Program-made: the position numbers and the translations under genes
DNA from: Janthinobacterium sp051380875
Lineage (GTDB): Bacteria; Pseudomonadota; Gammaproteobacteria; Burkholderiales; Burkholderiaceae_D
Direction of reading: 5' to 3'
Length of the DNA stretch: 64,000 nucleotides
Assembly: GCF_051380875.1 (NCBI RefSeq)
Contig: NZ_JBNYXW010000018.1
Coordinates: 1 to 64,000, forward strand
The notes under the pieces: model-generated
The model's database searches: none
Seen by the model: the letters and a program-made list of their open reading frames with translations, nothing else
Told to the model about the DNA's origin: nothing
Part shown: positions 9,249 to 17,902 of the stretch, piece after piece
How positions within the stretch are numbered: position 1 is the first letter of the stretch
Layout of the letters: every line of letters begins with the position of its first letter

Positions 9249-9282
9249 AAGATAACAATCCAATGTGACACCATTATGACGA
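9249..9282 (-). promoter_or_regulatory. Putative Pho box and -10 element for the alkaline phosphatase operon
   Basis: On the minus strand the heptamers TCGTCAT (9282-9276) and GTGTCAC (9271-9265) are direct repeats separated by 4 bp. Their GTCA cores repeat at exactly 11 bp, as in PhoB boxes built from CTGTCAT. Ten bases further downstream is TATCTT (9254-9249), a good -10 position for a PhoB-activated promoter lacking a -35. A third GTCAC lies just upstream, out of phase. Each heptamer matches the consensus at about five of seven positions. Confidence 0.55.
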
Positions 9283-9510
9283 TGTGACGGGTTTCGCCAC
9301 GGCGCTACGCTGTTGCCTGCAGTGTTGCTTTATCGCACGTCATCGGTGGAAAAAAACACCGTGTGTACAACGTGGTTTTCTGGCCAGCAGTGGCAGCGCA
9401 GCCGCCAATTACATCGAATTGAGCAATAAACTATTGCGCTTTATCGGGTTTTTCTACCGGATTGAGCAACGTAAGATGTTCGCATCCCCATCATCTTGTG
9501 AAGGCGCATC

Positions 9511-10398
9511 ATGTTCTCGAAAACCATTAGCAGCGTTCTTGTTTCCACCGTGTTCGCCGCCGGCGCCGCCTCGGCTGCGGCTGCCGCCTCCGCGCCGCTG
9601 ACGCTGGAAGTGTTCAATCCGGGCGAAGCGGCCATCTTTCCCGTCGCTTCCGTGCTGGTGGCGGGCAAGCATGACGCCGTGCTGATCGATGCGCAATTCT
9701 CGCGTGCCGAAGCGCAAAAACTGGTGGAAAAGATCCGTGCCAGCGGCAAGAAACTGACGACCGTCTACATCAGCCACAGCGACCCGGATTTTTATTTCGG
9801 CCTCGACGTGATCAAGGCGGCTTTCCCACAGGCAAAAATCGTCGCCACGCCAGCCACCGTGGCGGAAATTCGCCGCAAGGCTGACGCCAAAGTGTCCTAC
9901 TGGGGGCCTATCCTGAAAGACAATGCGCCGCGCAGCATCGTCATTCCGCAAGCTTTGACGGGCCAGCGCATCATTTTGGAGGGCCAGGCGCTGCATGTGG
10001 CCGGCCCCACGCCATCGCGCACCTATGTGTGGATACCATCGATCAAGGCAGTGGTGGGCGGCGTGGTGCTGTTTGCTCACTTGCACGTGTGGACGGCCGA
10101 TACGCAAAGCGCGCAATCGCGCCAGGACTGGCTCAAGACCCTCGATGGTATTGCCGCCTTGCATCCCGTCACCGTTGTGCCGGGCCACTTCAAGCCCGGT
10201 TCGGCCGGGGTTGCTCAATTTTCTCCTGACAGCATCGGCTTTACGCGCGACTACCTGGTGACGTTCGAAGCTGAAACGGCAAAGGCGGCCAACTCAGCCG
10301 CCCTGATCGTGGCCATGAAGCAGCACTACCCGAACCTGGGCCTCGACGGCGCATTGGAGACCAGCGCCAAGGTGGCGAAGGGGGAAATGCCATGGTAA
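9511..10398 (+). CDS. MBL-fold metallo-hydrolase, exported, variant metal motif
   Basis: A 295-residue protein with a signal peptide (MFSKTISSVLVSTVFAAGAASA) and a metallo-beta-lactamase fold. The usual HxHxDH motif is replaced by HSDPDF (residues 89-94): the first His and an Asp are kept, but the second His is Asp and the last His is Phe. Later ligand regions remain (LFAHLHVW and VVPGHF). Homologues with an SHxDPDxYFG motif are known among periplasmic MBL proteins, so this is probably a natural subfamily with altered metal binding rather than a broken gene. Its stop overlaps the start of the downstream dsbA-like gene by 7 bp, which suggests translational coupling. The substrate is unknown. 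Confidence 0.85.
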   Translation: MFSKTISSVLVSTVFAAGAASAAAAASAPLTLEVFNPGEAAIFPVASVLVAGKHDAVLIDAQFSRAEAQKLVEKIRASGKKLTTVYISHSDPDFYFGLDVIKAAFPQAKIVATPATVAEIRRKADAKVSYWGPILKDNAPRSIVIPQALTGQRIILEGQALHVAGPTPSRTYVWIPSIKAVVGGVVLFAHLHVWTADTQSAQSRQDWLKTLDGIAALHPVTVVPGHFKPGSAGVAQFSPDSIGFTRDYLVTFEAETAKAANSAALIVAMKQHYPNLGLDGALETSAKVAKGEMPW

Positions 10399-11063
10399 GC
10401 AGCAACATGCCTACACTGCATTACATTTTCGATCCCCTGTGCGGCTGGTGCTATGGCGCCGCGCCGCTGGTCGAGGCGGCGCGCGCCGTAGCGGGCCTGG
10501 CGGTGGCGTTCCACGGCGGCGGCATGATGACGGGCAGCAATCGCCGCCAGATCACGCCCGCCTGGCGCGGCTATGTCCTGCCGCATGACCGGCGCATCGA
10601 GCAATTGTCCGGCCAGCCGTTTGGCGACGCCTATCTGCATGGCTTGCTGAACGACACCACGGCAATGATGGATTCCGAGCCGCCCATCACGGCCATCCTG
10701 GCGGCCGAGGCGCTGGCCGGCAAGGGCCTGGACATGCTGCAGCGCGTGCAGCGCGCCCACTATGTGGAAGGCTTGCGCATCGCCGAGCTGCCCGTGCTGG
10801 TGGCGCTGGCGCAGCAGCTGGGCATGGACGGCGCTGCCTTCGAAGCGGCGTATGCGCAGCAAGCGGGCGCGGCCACGCAGCAGCATATCGCTGCCAGCCG
10901 CGCCCTGCTGGCGCAAGTGGCCGGCCAAGGCTTTCCCACGTTCGTGTTCGACGATGGCAGCGGCAAGCTGGCCGTGATCGATATCGGCGCCTTCCTGGGC
11001 CAGCCGGACAAGTTGCAGGCGCAATTGGCTGGCGCTTGTGGCGCGCAAGGATGCGTCTTGTAA
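10392..11063 (+). CDS. DsbA family protein, FrnE-like (COG3531)
   Basis: A 223-residue thioredoxin-fold protein with an N-terminal CGWC redox motif (Cys17 and Cys20, after YIFDPL) and the long helical insertion of the DsbA/FrnE family. No signal peptide is visible, so it probably acts in the cytoplasm, where FrnE-type proteins are linked to thiol-disulfide exchange and stress tolerance. It ends with GACGAQGCVL, carrying two further cysteines. The ATG at 10392 overlaps the previous gene; an internal ATG at 10407 (MPTLHYIFD) is an equally plausible start. A catalase gene follows, so the neighbourhood may serve oxidative stress. Confidence 0.85.
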   Translation: MVSSNMPTLHYIFDPLCGWCYGAAPLVEAARAVAGLAVAFHGGGMMTGSNRRQITPAWRGYVLPHDRRIEQLSGQPFGDAYLHGLLNDTTAMMDSEPPITAILAAEALAGKGLDMLQRVQRAHYVEGLRIAELPVLVALAQQLGMDGAAFEAAYAQQAGAATQQHIAASRALLAQVAGQGFPTFVFDDGSGKLAVIDIGAFLGQPDKLQAQLAGACGAQGCVL

Positions 11064-11081
11064 AGCAATATTGTAAATATC

Positions 11082-11094
11082 TATCGAACCGATA
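11082..11094. promoter_or_regulatory. Small dyad upstream of the catalase gene (possible regulator site)
   Basis: TATCG-aac-CGATA is a perfect 5+3+5 inverted repeat inside an AT-rich stretch, 75 bp upstream of the catalase start. The position would suit an OxyR-type activator. The match to the OxyR consensus (ATAG/CTAT quartets at 10-bp spacing) is only partial, so the assignment is weak. Confidence 0.3.
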
Positions 11095-11169
11095 AAATCA
11101 ATTAGCTTTTCCTTTGTTGTTGCACTCGTTACACTGTTTGCATCAGTCAACAACGAAGGAAAAGCAGTC

Positions 11170-12633
11170 ATGAGCCAACAGCCGCCATTCAGCACCGCGT
11201 CGGGCATTCCCGTCGCCGATAACCAGAATTCCATCAGCGCCGGCCCTCGCGGCCCTTTGCTGCTGCAAGACTTCCACCTGATCGAAAAGCTCCAGCATTT
11301 CAACCGCGAGCGCATCCCCGAGCGCGTGGTGCATGCGAACGGTTCGGGCGCCTACGGCACCTTCACCGTCACGCACGATATTTCACGCTACACCAAGGCC
11401 AGGCTGTTTGCCGAGGTGGGCAAGCAGACGGCGACTTTCGCCCGCTTTTCCACCGTTGGCGGCGAACGCGGCAGTGCCGACACGGAACGCGACCCGCGCG
11501 GCTTTGCGCTGCGTTTCTATACGGAAGAAGGCAACTGGGATTTGGTCGGCAACAACACGCCCATGTTTTTCATCAAAGACCCCATCAAGTTTCCCGACTT
11601 TGTGCGTACGCAAAAGCGCGATCCGCACAGCAACCTGAAATCGGCGGAAATGATGTTCGACTTCTGGAGCCATGCGCCGGAAAGCCTGCACCAGGTCACC
11701 ATGCTGTTCTCGGACCGGGGCACGCCGGACGGCTACCGTCACATGGATGGCTTCGGCAGCCATACGTATAGCCTGATCAATGCCGACGGCCAGCGCGTGT
11801 ATGTGAAATGGCATTTCAAGACGCGCCAGGGCATCAAGAATCTGTCCGCAGCTGAAGCGGGCCGTTTGGCCGGTGCCGACCCCGACTACGCCCAGCGCGA
11901 CTTGTTCGGCGCCATCGAACGGGGCGATTTCCCGCAGTGGGAAGTCAAGCTGCAGGTGGCAACCGAAGAGCAGTTGGAAGCATGGGAGCAGCGCACGGGC
12001 TGGAATCCGTTCGACTTGACGAAAGTGTGGCCGCATGCGCACTTCCCGCTGCTGCCGGTGGGCATTTTCGAACTGAACCGCAACCCGGACAATTACCACG
12101 CGGAAGTCGAGCAGGCAGCCTTTTCGCCCGCCAACGCCGTGCCGGGCATGGGCTACTCGCCGGACAAGATGCTGCAAGGCCGGCTGTTCGCCTACCACGA
12201 CGCCCAGCTGTACCGCGTCGGCACGAACCACCAGCATTTGCCCGTGAATGCGGCCCGTTGTCCCTTCCACAACCAGCAGCGCGACGGCGGCATGGCGATC
12301 AACAATGGCGGCGCGGCGCGCAATTATGCGAACGTGGCTGCGGCAGGCACGCAGCCGCAAGGACTGGGCCATGGCGAGCCGTCGCTGGCGCTGGCAGGTG
12401 GCGCGGCGCGCTATGATGGGCGCGGCGTGGAAGACGATTTCACGCAGGCCGGCAATCTGTTCCGCCTGATGCCGGCACAGGCAAAGCAAAACCTGTTCGA
12501 CAACCTGGCCGGGGCCTTGAGCCAGGTGCTGCCAGAAACGTTGCAGCGTCAGCTGGCGCAATTCGACCAGGCCGACGCTGCCTACGGCGCCGGCGTGCGC
12601 GCTGCCTTGCAGGCGCGGCGCGTGGCGCTGTAA
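11170..12633 (+). CDS. katA: Catalase, small-subunit haem type
   Basis: A 487-residue monofunctional haem catalase that converts hydrogen peroxide to water and oxygen. Landmarks in order: the N-terminal arm (NQNSISAGPRGPLLLQDF), the distal-His segment ERVVHANGSGAYG, the RFSTVGGERGSADTERD block with its catalytic neighbourhood, the NNTPMFFIKDPIKFPDF segment, and the haem-ligand tyrosine region RLFAYHDAQLYRVG. The length fits small-subunit (clade 3) catalases. AAGGAAAAGCAGTC precedes the ATG. The upstream AT-rich region carries a small dyad at 11082-11094 and probably the promoter. The symbol follows the family and is not specific to this organism. Confidence 0.95.
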   Translation: MSQQPPFSTASGIPVADNQNSISAGPRGPLLLQDFHLIEKLQHFNRERIPERVVHANGSGAYGTFTVTHDISRYTKARLFAEVGKQTATFARFSTVGGERGSADTERDPRGFALRFYTEEGNWDLVGNNTPMFFIKDPIKFPDFVRTQKRDPHSNLKSAEMMFDFWSHAPESLHQVTMLFSDRGTPDGYRHMDGFGSHTYSLINADGQRVYVKWHFKTRQGIKNLSAAEAGRLAGADPDYAQRDLFGAIERGDFPQWEVKLQVATEEQLEAWEQRTGWNPFDLTKVWPHAHFPLLPVGIFELNRNPDNYHAEVEQAAFSPANAVPGMGYSPDKMLQGRLFAYHDAQLYRVGTNHQHLPVNAARCPFHNQQRDGGMAINNGGAARNYANVAAAGTQPQGLGHGEPSLALAGGAARYDGRGVEDDFTQAGNLFRLMPAQAKQNLFDNLAGALSQVLPETLQRQLAQFDQADAAYGAGVRAALQARRVAL

Positions 12634-12642
12634 AAGCGGTGG

Positions 12643-12668
12643 CAGGCGCAACAAGCTGCTTGCGCCTG
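12643..12668 (+). terminator. Possible terminator after the catalase gene
   Basis: CAGGCGCAA (12643-12651) pairs with TTGCGCCTG (12660-12668) around an 8-nt loop, 10 bp after the stop. The following sequence (TTGTTGCGTCTGTTGTTG) is T-rich but has no continuous T-run, so it is a modest terminator at best. Confidence 0.45.
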
Positions 12669-12814
12669 TTGTTGCGTCTGTTGTTGATACAGCACAAATT
12701 ATGTGTTGATATTAAATATTGCCGTATGGACATATTTGCCTTGCATGCGTAGACTTGTCGCTCTGATGATCGCGCCGCCTTCCTGGCGGCGTCCTGACTA
12801 GAAAGTCTTGCAAT

Positions 12815-13198
12815 ATGAACATGGCGAAATTGTCGGTGCATGGGGACGATCCCACGCTCAAATCCATCCTCGAAGCCTTGCCCACCGATCCGGAACGCGA
12901 ATGGCGCAAGGGCGAGGCAAAGGGGCAGGGGCGCGTGTATCTCGATTCCGGCTTCGACGTGGTCATCGTGCAAGCGTCCAAGCCGCAAGTGTTGCCAGCG
13001 CGCATACGCAGCTACCTGGCAGAATGCCGTTCGCGCGGCGTCACGTTTACCATGCCGCGCATCGTGGCCGAGCTGCAACTCGAATTGAACGGCGACGATA
13101 CCTCCGGCGCGCCGCTCGACCTGACCCTGGCCGACATGCAGCACCTGACGGAGATGGGCATCAGCCTGAGCATCGTTACGCTTCCTGTCGCGGCTTGA
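12815..13198 (+). CDS. Small hypothetical protein, possibly DUF4279-like
   Basis: A 127-residue cytoplasmic protein without signal peptide or membrane segment. The layout resembles DUF4279 proteins: an N-terminal strand followed by LKSILEALPTDPEREWRKGE, and a C-terminal LTLADMQHLTEMGISLSIVTL that would match the family's 'la.lGi.l.i' ending. The resemblance comes from reading only and is tentative. The start ATG at 12815 has a second in-frame ATG two codons later, and no strong ribosome site is visible. It lies 180 bp after catalase and has its own terminator. Confidence 0.6.
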   Translation: MNMAKLSVHGDDPTLKSILEALPTDPEREWRKGEAKGQGRVYLDSGFDVVIVQASKPQVLPARIRSYLAECRSRGVTFTMPRIVAELQLELNGDDTSGAPLDLTLADMQHLTEMGISLSIVTLPVAA

Positions 13199-13214
13199 TG
13201 CCTGTTTGAGATGG

Positions 13215-13251
13215 AAAAAAATGGCCGCCTGTGCAGGGCGGCCATTTTTTT
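13215..13251. terminator. Bidirectional terminator between convergent genes
   Basis: ATGGCCGCC (13221-13229) pairs with GGCGGCCAT (13237-13245) around a 7-nt loop. A-runs on the left and T-runs on the right serve both strands. It closes the small hypothetical gene and overlaps the very end of the minus-strand permease-aminopeptidase gene. Confidence 0.85.
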
Positions 13252-16200
13252 ACGGTTCGGCTATATCGACTGTCAGCATATTGTCGTCCGGCTTGCGGTC
13301 GATCAACTTGTTGTCGGGATCGATGCCAGCCTTGCCCGGTCGTGCATTGACGATGAGCGTATAACTTGCCTCGCGCGCCGTCATGCGCTGGCGTTCGCGC
13401 AGCAGCGGATGGTCATTGGCGTCGTCGACGCCGATCTCGATCAAGTCATTCAAGGGCGCGTCATGTTCTTCGCCCTGTGCGCCAGCGACCAGCTTGCTTG
13501 CCTGCACCTTCACGCTGACGACGTACTTGCCATCGCTGCGTTTTGTGGCCGTGGCCGACAGCGCGCGGTTGTCAAACAGCACGATTTTCTCGAACAGATC
13601 GTCGATCAGCGTAGCCTGCTCTGGCGGCGTGACCTTGCGCAAGCCGTCGATCAGGGCCGTCACGCTGGCGTACGGCGGACCTTTCTGGCCATAGGTCTTG
13701 ATCAAGTCGCGCAGCACGCCGTTGACCTTGTCTTCGCCTATGATGTCCTGCAGCAAATACATGGCCAGGCTGCCCTTGTGGTAATGGATGTAAGCCTGGT
13801 TTTCATTGTCGGCCAGCGGCAATTCCTGCTGGCGTTCTTCGCTGCGCCCCATCAGGTATTGATTCAGGTCATAGCGCAGGAAGCGGCGCATCTTGGCCGG
13901 CCCCACGGTTTTCTTCATCACCATCAGGGCCGAGTATTCGGCCAGGGTTTCGCTGAGCACGGTAGCGCCCCGCGTATTGCCGCCCACCAATTGATGCCCC
14001 CACCACTGGTGCGCCACTTCATGCGCCGTGATGTAGAACGGGTAATCGAGATCCTTCGGATTCTTGTCGTCCACCTTGGCGATGAAGCCCAGTCCTTCCG
14101 AGTACGGGATGGTGTTCGGGAACGATTGCGCATAGGTGGCGTAGCGGGGGAACTCGACGATGCGCAAGATCTTGTGCTGGTAGGGGCCAAAATGCTTGGT
14201 GTAGTACTCGAGCGCTTCCTTGCTGCCGCGCACGAAGCGGTCGAGGTTGAATTCGTGGCCAGGATGGTAATACACGTCGATGGAGACATCTTGCCAGCGT
14301 TCATGCTTGACGGCGTAGCGGGCCGACTGGAATGAGTAGAAATTGAGGATAGGCTGGTCCAGCGTGTAATGGAAATAATGGCGGCCATTGGCGATCCAGT
14401 CCTTGTCCAGCATGCCAGGCGCGATGGCCGTCTGGCCGTCGATGGTGCTGACGGTGGCGTCAAAACGGATGCGGTCGGCATCGTTGCTGACGTCATTGTC
14501 GGCCAGGCCCCTGGCGTCGTCGCGCGGCAAGGCCCGCGCGCGCGGCGGCAAGCCGTGTTTCTTGCGGTCGCGCGTGTCCGTCAGTTCCAGCTGTGCCTGG
14601 TAGCCGATGTGCGGCAGCACGGCATGCGTGAAGAAAGTGCCGTTGGCTACCACGGGCGTGTCCTGGCCCAGGCCGAAGATGCCGCGCGGGGCGTAGGAAA
14701 TATCGAAATCGAGGCCCAGGGTGGCGCCAGGCGCCAGCGGCGTGGCCAGGCGGTAGCTGTAAAAGCCCAGTTTGCTGTCATCGAGGCCAGGATGCACGCG
14801 CGTATCGAAACGCAAACGCATGGTCGAGGTCGGGTCTTGCTGCACCAGGATCTGGCTGATGGGCAAGCTGGTCTTGTTTTGCAGCTCGTAGCGGCCCTTC
14901 ACGGCCAGCGTGCGCTGCGCCGGGTAGATCGATACGTCGAGTTTCACGTCCGTCACGCGCGGCTGCGGCGTGGCGGCAAACTTGCGGTACTGGCGCTCGA
15001 CACTGGCGCGGTCTGCATCGCGCGCGAACTCGGACTTGTAATCGTTGGCGATATGAAAAGTATACAACAGCACGGCGCCGGCGCTGACGAAGAGCAACAG
15101 GCCGCCGGCAAAGCTGGCCAGCACGCCTTGCGTCAGGCCATGGCGCGCCAGGCGCAAGCGGATGCGCCAGCTGTCTTGCGCGCCGCGGGGCCAGAACAGC
15201 AGGGAGAGCACCGTCAGCATGACGGCCGCACCGCTCCAGTACAGCAAGTACCAGCGTTCGCGCAACACATAGTGGCCGGCGCCGTTCATGGCCGAATACA
15301 CGAAGTCCGGCGTGCTGCCGTACAGCAAGAGCGGGTCACCCAGGCCCAGCGAGGCAAAGCTGATGGTGGCGATGTAGTACAAAATCATGGCGAAATACGC
15401 CAGGTACTTGTGATTGATCAATACCTGCAGGAAGATGGCCAGCACGGCGATCAGCGCGTAGTACGGCAGGTGCGACAGGAACAGCGATTCAATATACAGG
15501 CCAGGGTCGAGGCGGTAATAGCCCTTGAAGACTTGAATCGACATGCCGCACAGCATGATGATCACACTGAGCAACGCTTGCAGGCCGATCAGCGCAAACA
15601 GTTTCGACAGCAGCGGCAGCCAGTTCGGCACGGGCAGGGCGTCGAGCATCAAATGGATGCTGGCCTCGCGTTCGCGCCACACCAGTTCGCCCGCATAGAA
15701 GGTGGTGATCACCAGCATGAACAGGGCGAACGAGGCGCTCACCAGTTCCAGCACCTTTTCCGTCACCGGATAGGTATTCGTGCCATACATGGAGCCCATG
15801 TCGAGCGCGCCCGCATACATGGTCAGCACGCCAGCGAGCACGATGACGACAAAATAAATGTTCTTGATGGTTTCGCGCAGGTTCAGCCAGCTCATCTTGA
15901 CGAGCAGGCCGGCCAGCTTGCGCTGCGCAAAGTCCTGCGTTTCCTGCGTGGCCAGCGAAGCGTTCGACAGGCGCAGCGGCGCGTCGCCCTCGCCGCGGCG
16001 CTTGGCGGCGCCCGCGTCGGGCGCGGCGTTGAAATGGAAGCGCCAGTAGCCCAGCAGCAATGCCACCAGGGCAAAGCCGGACCAGATGGCGCGGTTTAGC
16101 AGGTACACGCCTTCCAGCGTCACCAGGCGCGTGTTGCGCTCGGCATTCGGCCAGTATTCCGTCAAACGTATCAGCGCCGTGGTGCCGAACGGGTCGATCA

Positions 16201-16828
16201 GGGCGGCCAGGGTCTTGTAGTCGAGGTCGCGCGCCAGCGACGGCGCCACCAGGTAGCCGATCAGCATCACGACCGAGCTGATATACACGGGCAGCATGCG
16301 CCGCGTCAGGGCGGCGATGACGAAGAAGATGGCGCCGAAGATGAACAAATTCGGCAGCAAGGTAAATACATACGGCATCAGATAGGCCAGCGCCCGCTGC
16401 GGGCCCAGGCGTTCGGGATCGATGCCGGGCAGCCAGGCACCCAGCCAGGCGCCCAGCACGATGCTGGAAAACACCACCGCCAGCACCAGGTAGGCGCCGA
16501 GAAAGCGGCCAAAGACATACTGGTATTTCTTGATCGGCGCGCTGAAGAAGAAATGCTGCATGCCGTATTCGAAATCCTGCTGCACCGAGCGGCCCATCAT
16601 GGCGGCCACCACCACGGCGCCGAAGCAGCCCAGCAGGCTGCAGGTAAATGCCAGCGAACGGGGTGCGTTGATCAGGAACTTGCCGCCGAAACTGATGCTC
16701 GCTTCCTTGAAGACGCCGCCGGCGGCAGCCATCCACAGCATGGCCAGCGCCAGGAACATGGCGAAATACACCCAGGTGGACAGCAGCTTGAGCCGCTGCC
16801 GGGCTTCAAAACGGGCGATGGCAAACAT
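13250..16828 (-). CDS. ABC-2 permease fused to an M1-family aminopeptidase
   Basis: A 1192-residue membrane protein combining two functions. Residues ~1-590 form two ABC-2-type permease halves with many hydrophobic helices (e.g. TWVYFAMFLALAMLWMAAA near the start). After further helices near 600-630, a large extracytoplasmic M1 metallopeptidase follows, with HEVAHQWWGHQ at 936-946 and the third zinc ligand Glu960 in SETLAEYSAL. The start at 16828 is 11 bp after the stop of the partner ATPase gene and has GGGGGCGG just before it; a longer upstream start would overlap that gene. Such permease/M1 fusions occur in other proteobacteria. The transported substrate is unknown; coupling of export to peptide trimming is inference. 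Confidence 0.9.
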   Translation of the reverse strand: MFAIARFEARQRLKLLSTWVYFAMFLALAMLWMAAAGGVFKEASISFGGKFLINAPRSLAFTCSLLGCFGAVVVAAMMGRSVQQDFEYGMQHFFFSAPIKKYQYVFGRFLGAYLVLAVVFSSIVLGAWLGAWLPGIDPERLGPQRALAYLMPYVFTLLPNLFIFGAIFFVIAALTRRMLPVYISSVVMLIGYLVAPSLARDLDYKTLAALIDPFGTTALIRLTEYWPNAERNTRLVTLEGVYLLNRAIWSGFALVALLLGYWRFHFNAAPDAGAAKRRGEGDAPLRLSNASLATQETQDFAQRKLAGLLVKMSWLNLRETIKNIYFVVIVLAGVLTMYAGALDMGSMYGTNTYPVTEKVLELVSASFALFMLVITTFYAGELVWREREASIHLMLDALPVPNWLPLLSKLFALIGLQALLSVIIMLCGMSIQVFKGYYRLDPGLYIESLFLSHLPYYALIAVLAIFLQVLINHKYLAYFAMILYYIATISFASLGLGDPLLLYGSTPDFVYSAMNGAGHYVLRERWYLLYWSGAAVMLTVLSLLFWPRGAQDSWRIRLRLARHGLTQGVLASFAGGLLLFVSAGAVLLYTFHIANDYKSEFARDADRASVERQYRKFAATPQPRVTDVKLDVSIYPAQRTLAVKGRYELQNKTSLPISQILVQQDPTSTMRLRFDTRVHPGLDDSKLGFYSYRLATPLAPGATLGLDFDISYAPRGIFGLGQDTPVVANGTFFTHAVLPHIGYQAQLELTDTRDRKKHGLPPRARALPRDDARGLADNDVSNDADRIRFDATVSTIDGQTAIAPGMLDKDWIANGRHYFHYTLDQPILNFYSFQSARYAVKHERWQDVSIDVYYHPGHEFNLDRFVRGSKEALEYYTKHFGPYQHKILRIVEFPRYATYAQSFPNTIPYSEGLGFIAKVDDKNPKDLDYPFYITAHEVAHQWWGHQLVGGNTRGATVLSETLAEYSALMVMKKTVGPAKMRRFLRYDLNQYLMGRSEERQQELPLADNENQAYIHYHKGSLAMYLLQDIIGEDKVNGVLRDLIKTYGQKGPPYASVTALIDGLRKVTPPEQATLIDDLFEKIVLFDNRALSATATKRSDGKYVVSVKVQASKLVAGAQGEEHDAPLNDLIEIGVDDANDHPLLRERQRMTAREASYTLIVNARPGKAGIDPDNKLIDRKPDDNMLTVDIAEP

Positions 16829-16838
16829 GGCCGCCCCC

Positions 16839-17732
16839 TCAGTCGCACTGCGGGGCGACGCGGTGGCGCCCGGCAATGGTGGCGAAATACAAGTCTTCCA
16901 GGTCGCCGATGGCTTCCTCGAAGCCGTCGCCCGGGTCCTCGTCGCTGTAGACGTGGATCAGCGTGCGGCCCGACAGCAAGCGCGTGGAAATGACGGCGTG
17001 GCGCTGCTGGAAGCTGGCCAGCTCTTTCTTTTCGACGAAGCGCGCCCAGATCTTGCAGCTGACTTCGTCGATGAGTTCCTGGGTCTTGCCGCACAGCAAC
17101 AAATGGCCCTTGTTGATGATGGCCATGTTGGCGCACAGGTCGGCCACGTCGGAGACGATGTGCGTCGACAGGATCACCGTCTTGTCTTCGCCGATGTCCG
17201 ACAGCAGGTTATGGAAGCGCACGCGCTCCTGCGGATCGAGGCCGGCCGTCGGCTCGTCGACGATGATCAGTTTCGGGTCGCCCAGCAGTGCCTGGGCGAT
17301 GCCGAAGCGCTGGCGCATGCCGCCGGAAAAGCCGCCCAGGCGCTGGTGGCGCACGTCGAACAAATTGGTTTGCTGCAACAGGCCTTCGACCACTTCGCGC
17401 CGGCGCGCCCGCTGCGACAAGCCTTTCAAGGTGGCAAAGTGGTCCAGCAGCTCGTAGGCTGTCACTTTCGGGTACAGGCCGAAGTCTTGCGGCAGATAGC
17501 CCAGCATGCGGCGTATCTCGTCCTTGTCGTCGAGCACGTCGTAGTCGCCAAAGAAGACCGAGCCAGAATCGCATTCCTGCAAGGTGGCCAGGGTACGCAT
17601 CAAGGTCGACTTGCCGGCGCCATTGGGCCCCAGCAAGCCAAACATGCCTGGCGGTATCGTCAGCGAAACGTTGTCCAGTGCCACCACGCCATTCGCGTAG
17701 GTTTTCGACAATTTGCGGATCTGCAATTCCAT
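16839..17732 (-). CDS. ABC transporter ATP-binding protein, partner of the permease-M1 fusion
   Basis: A 297-residue cytoplasmic ATPase. Walker A is GPNGAGKST near residue 36, the Q-loop region is GYLPQDFGLYP, the signature is GGFSGGMRQRFGIAQ, and Walker B with switch is LIIVDEPTAGLDPQ. The last ~80 residues are a variable C-terminal region. It is encoded directly upstream of the fused permease-aminopeptidase with 10 bp between the genes, so the pair should form one ABC exporter. It differs from the NatA-like ATPase encoded upstream at 19103-19882. An ATG start precedes MELQIRKLSKTYANG, the usual opening of such proteins. Confidence 0.93.
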   Translation of the reverse strand: MELQIRKLSKTYANGVVALDNVSLTIPPGMFGLLGPNGAGKSTLMRTLATLQECDSGSVFFGDYDVLDDKDEIRRMLGYLPQDFGLYPKVTAYELLDHFATLKGLSQRARRREVVEGLLQQTNLFDVRHQRLGGFSGGMRQRFGIAQALLGDPKLIIVDEPTAGLDPQERVRFHNLLSDIGEDKTVILSTHIVSDVADLCANMAIINKGHLLLCGKTQELIDEVSCKIWARFVEKKELASFQQRHAVISTRLLSGRTLIHVYSDEDPGDGFEEAIGDLEDLYFATIAGRHRVAPQCD

Positions 17733-17810
17733 ACAACTCCTTGCTCATGCTGTTGCAGCCCCATGCGGCAGGGCTTATCTATGCTGGCATTGTATTGAAT
17801 TTAAGAGGTA

Positions 17811-17884
17811 CTGGGCAGTTGCATGCGATGTACGGTGTATTCGCATGCCCAGAGTGCAGCTGGACGGGGTGGGCGGCACCCCGT
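17811..17884. other. Two hairpins separating the two ABC operons
   Basis: The 170 bp between the two ABC gene pairs contain two strong inverted repeats. ACGGGGTG (17864-17871) pairs with CACCCCGT (17877-17884) around GGCGG. CTGGGCA (17811-17817) plus TGCGA (17824-17828) pairs with TCGCA (17841-17845) plus TGCCCAG (17846-17852), with a 6-nt bulge. Neither has a clear T-run on the minus strand, so they may be Rho-assisted or regulatory rather than classic terminators. The AT-rich part at 17785-17810 could hold the promoter of the downstream ATPase gene. Confidence 0.5.
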
Positions 17885-17902
17885 CGGCAGCGTATTTGCG
17901 GG

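Noticed and set aside
9507..9520. Whether the MBL-fold gene is a pseudogene because of its altered HxHxDH motif
   Set aside because: The frame is intact, the signal peptide and later ligand segments are kept, and an SHxDPD variant occurs in other proteins of this fold.
14369..16099. A 576-residue plus-strand frame opposite the permease-M1 gene
   Set aside because: Low-complexity Gln/Arg/His-rich composition and complete overlap with a well-supported gene mark it as an antisense artefact.
13250..16828. Whether the permease-M1 protein is an assembly artefact joining two genes
   Set aside because: The frame is continuous, the ATPase partner is adjacent, and the same fusion type is known in other proteobacteria.
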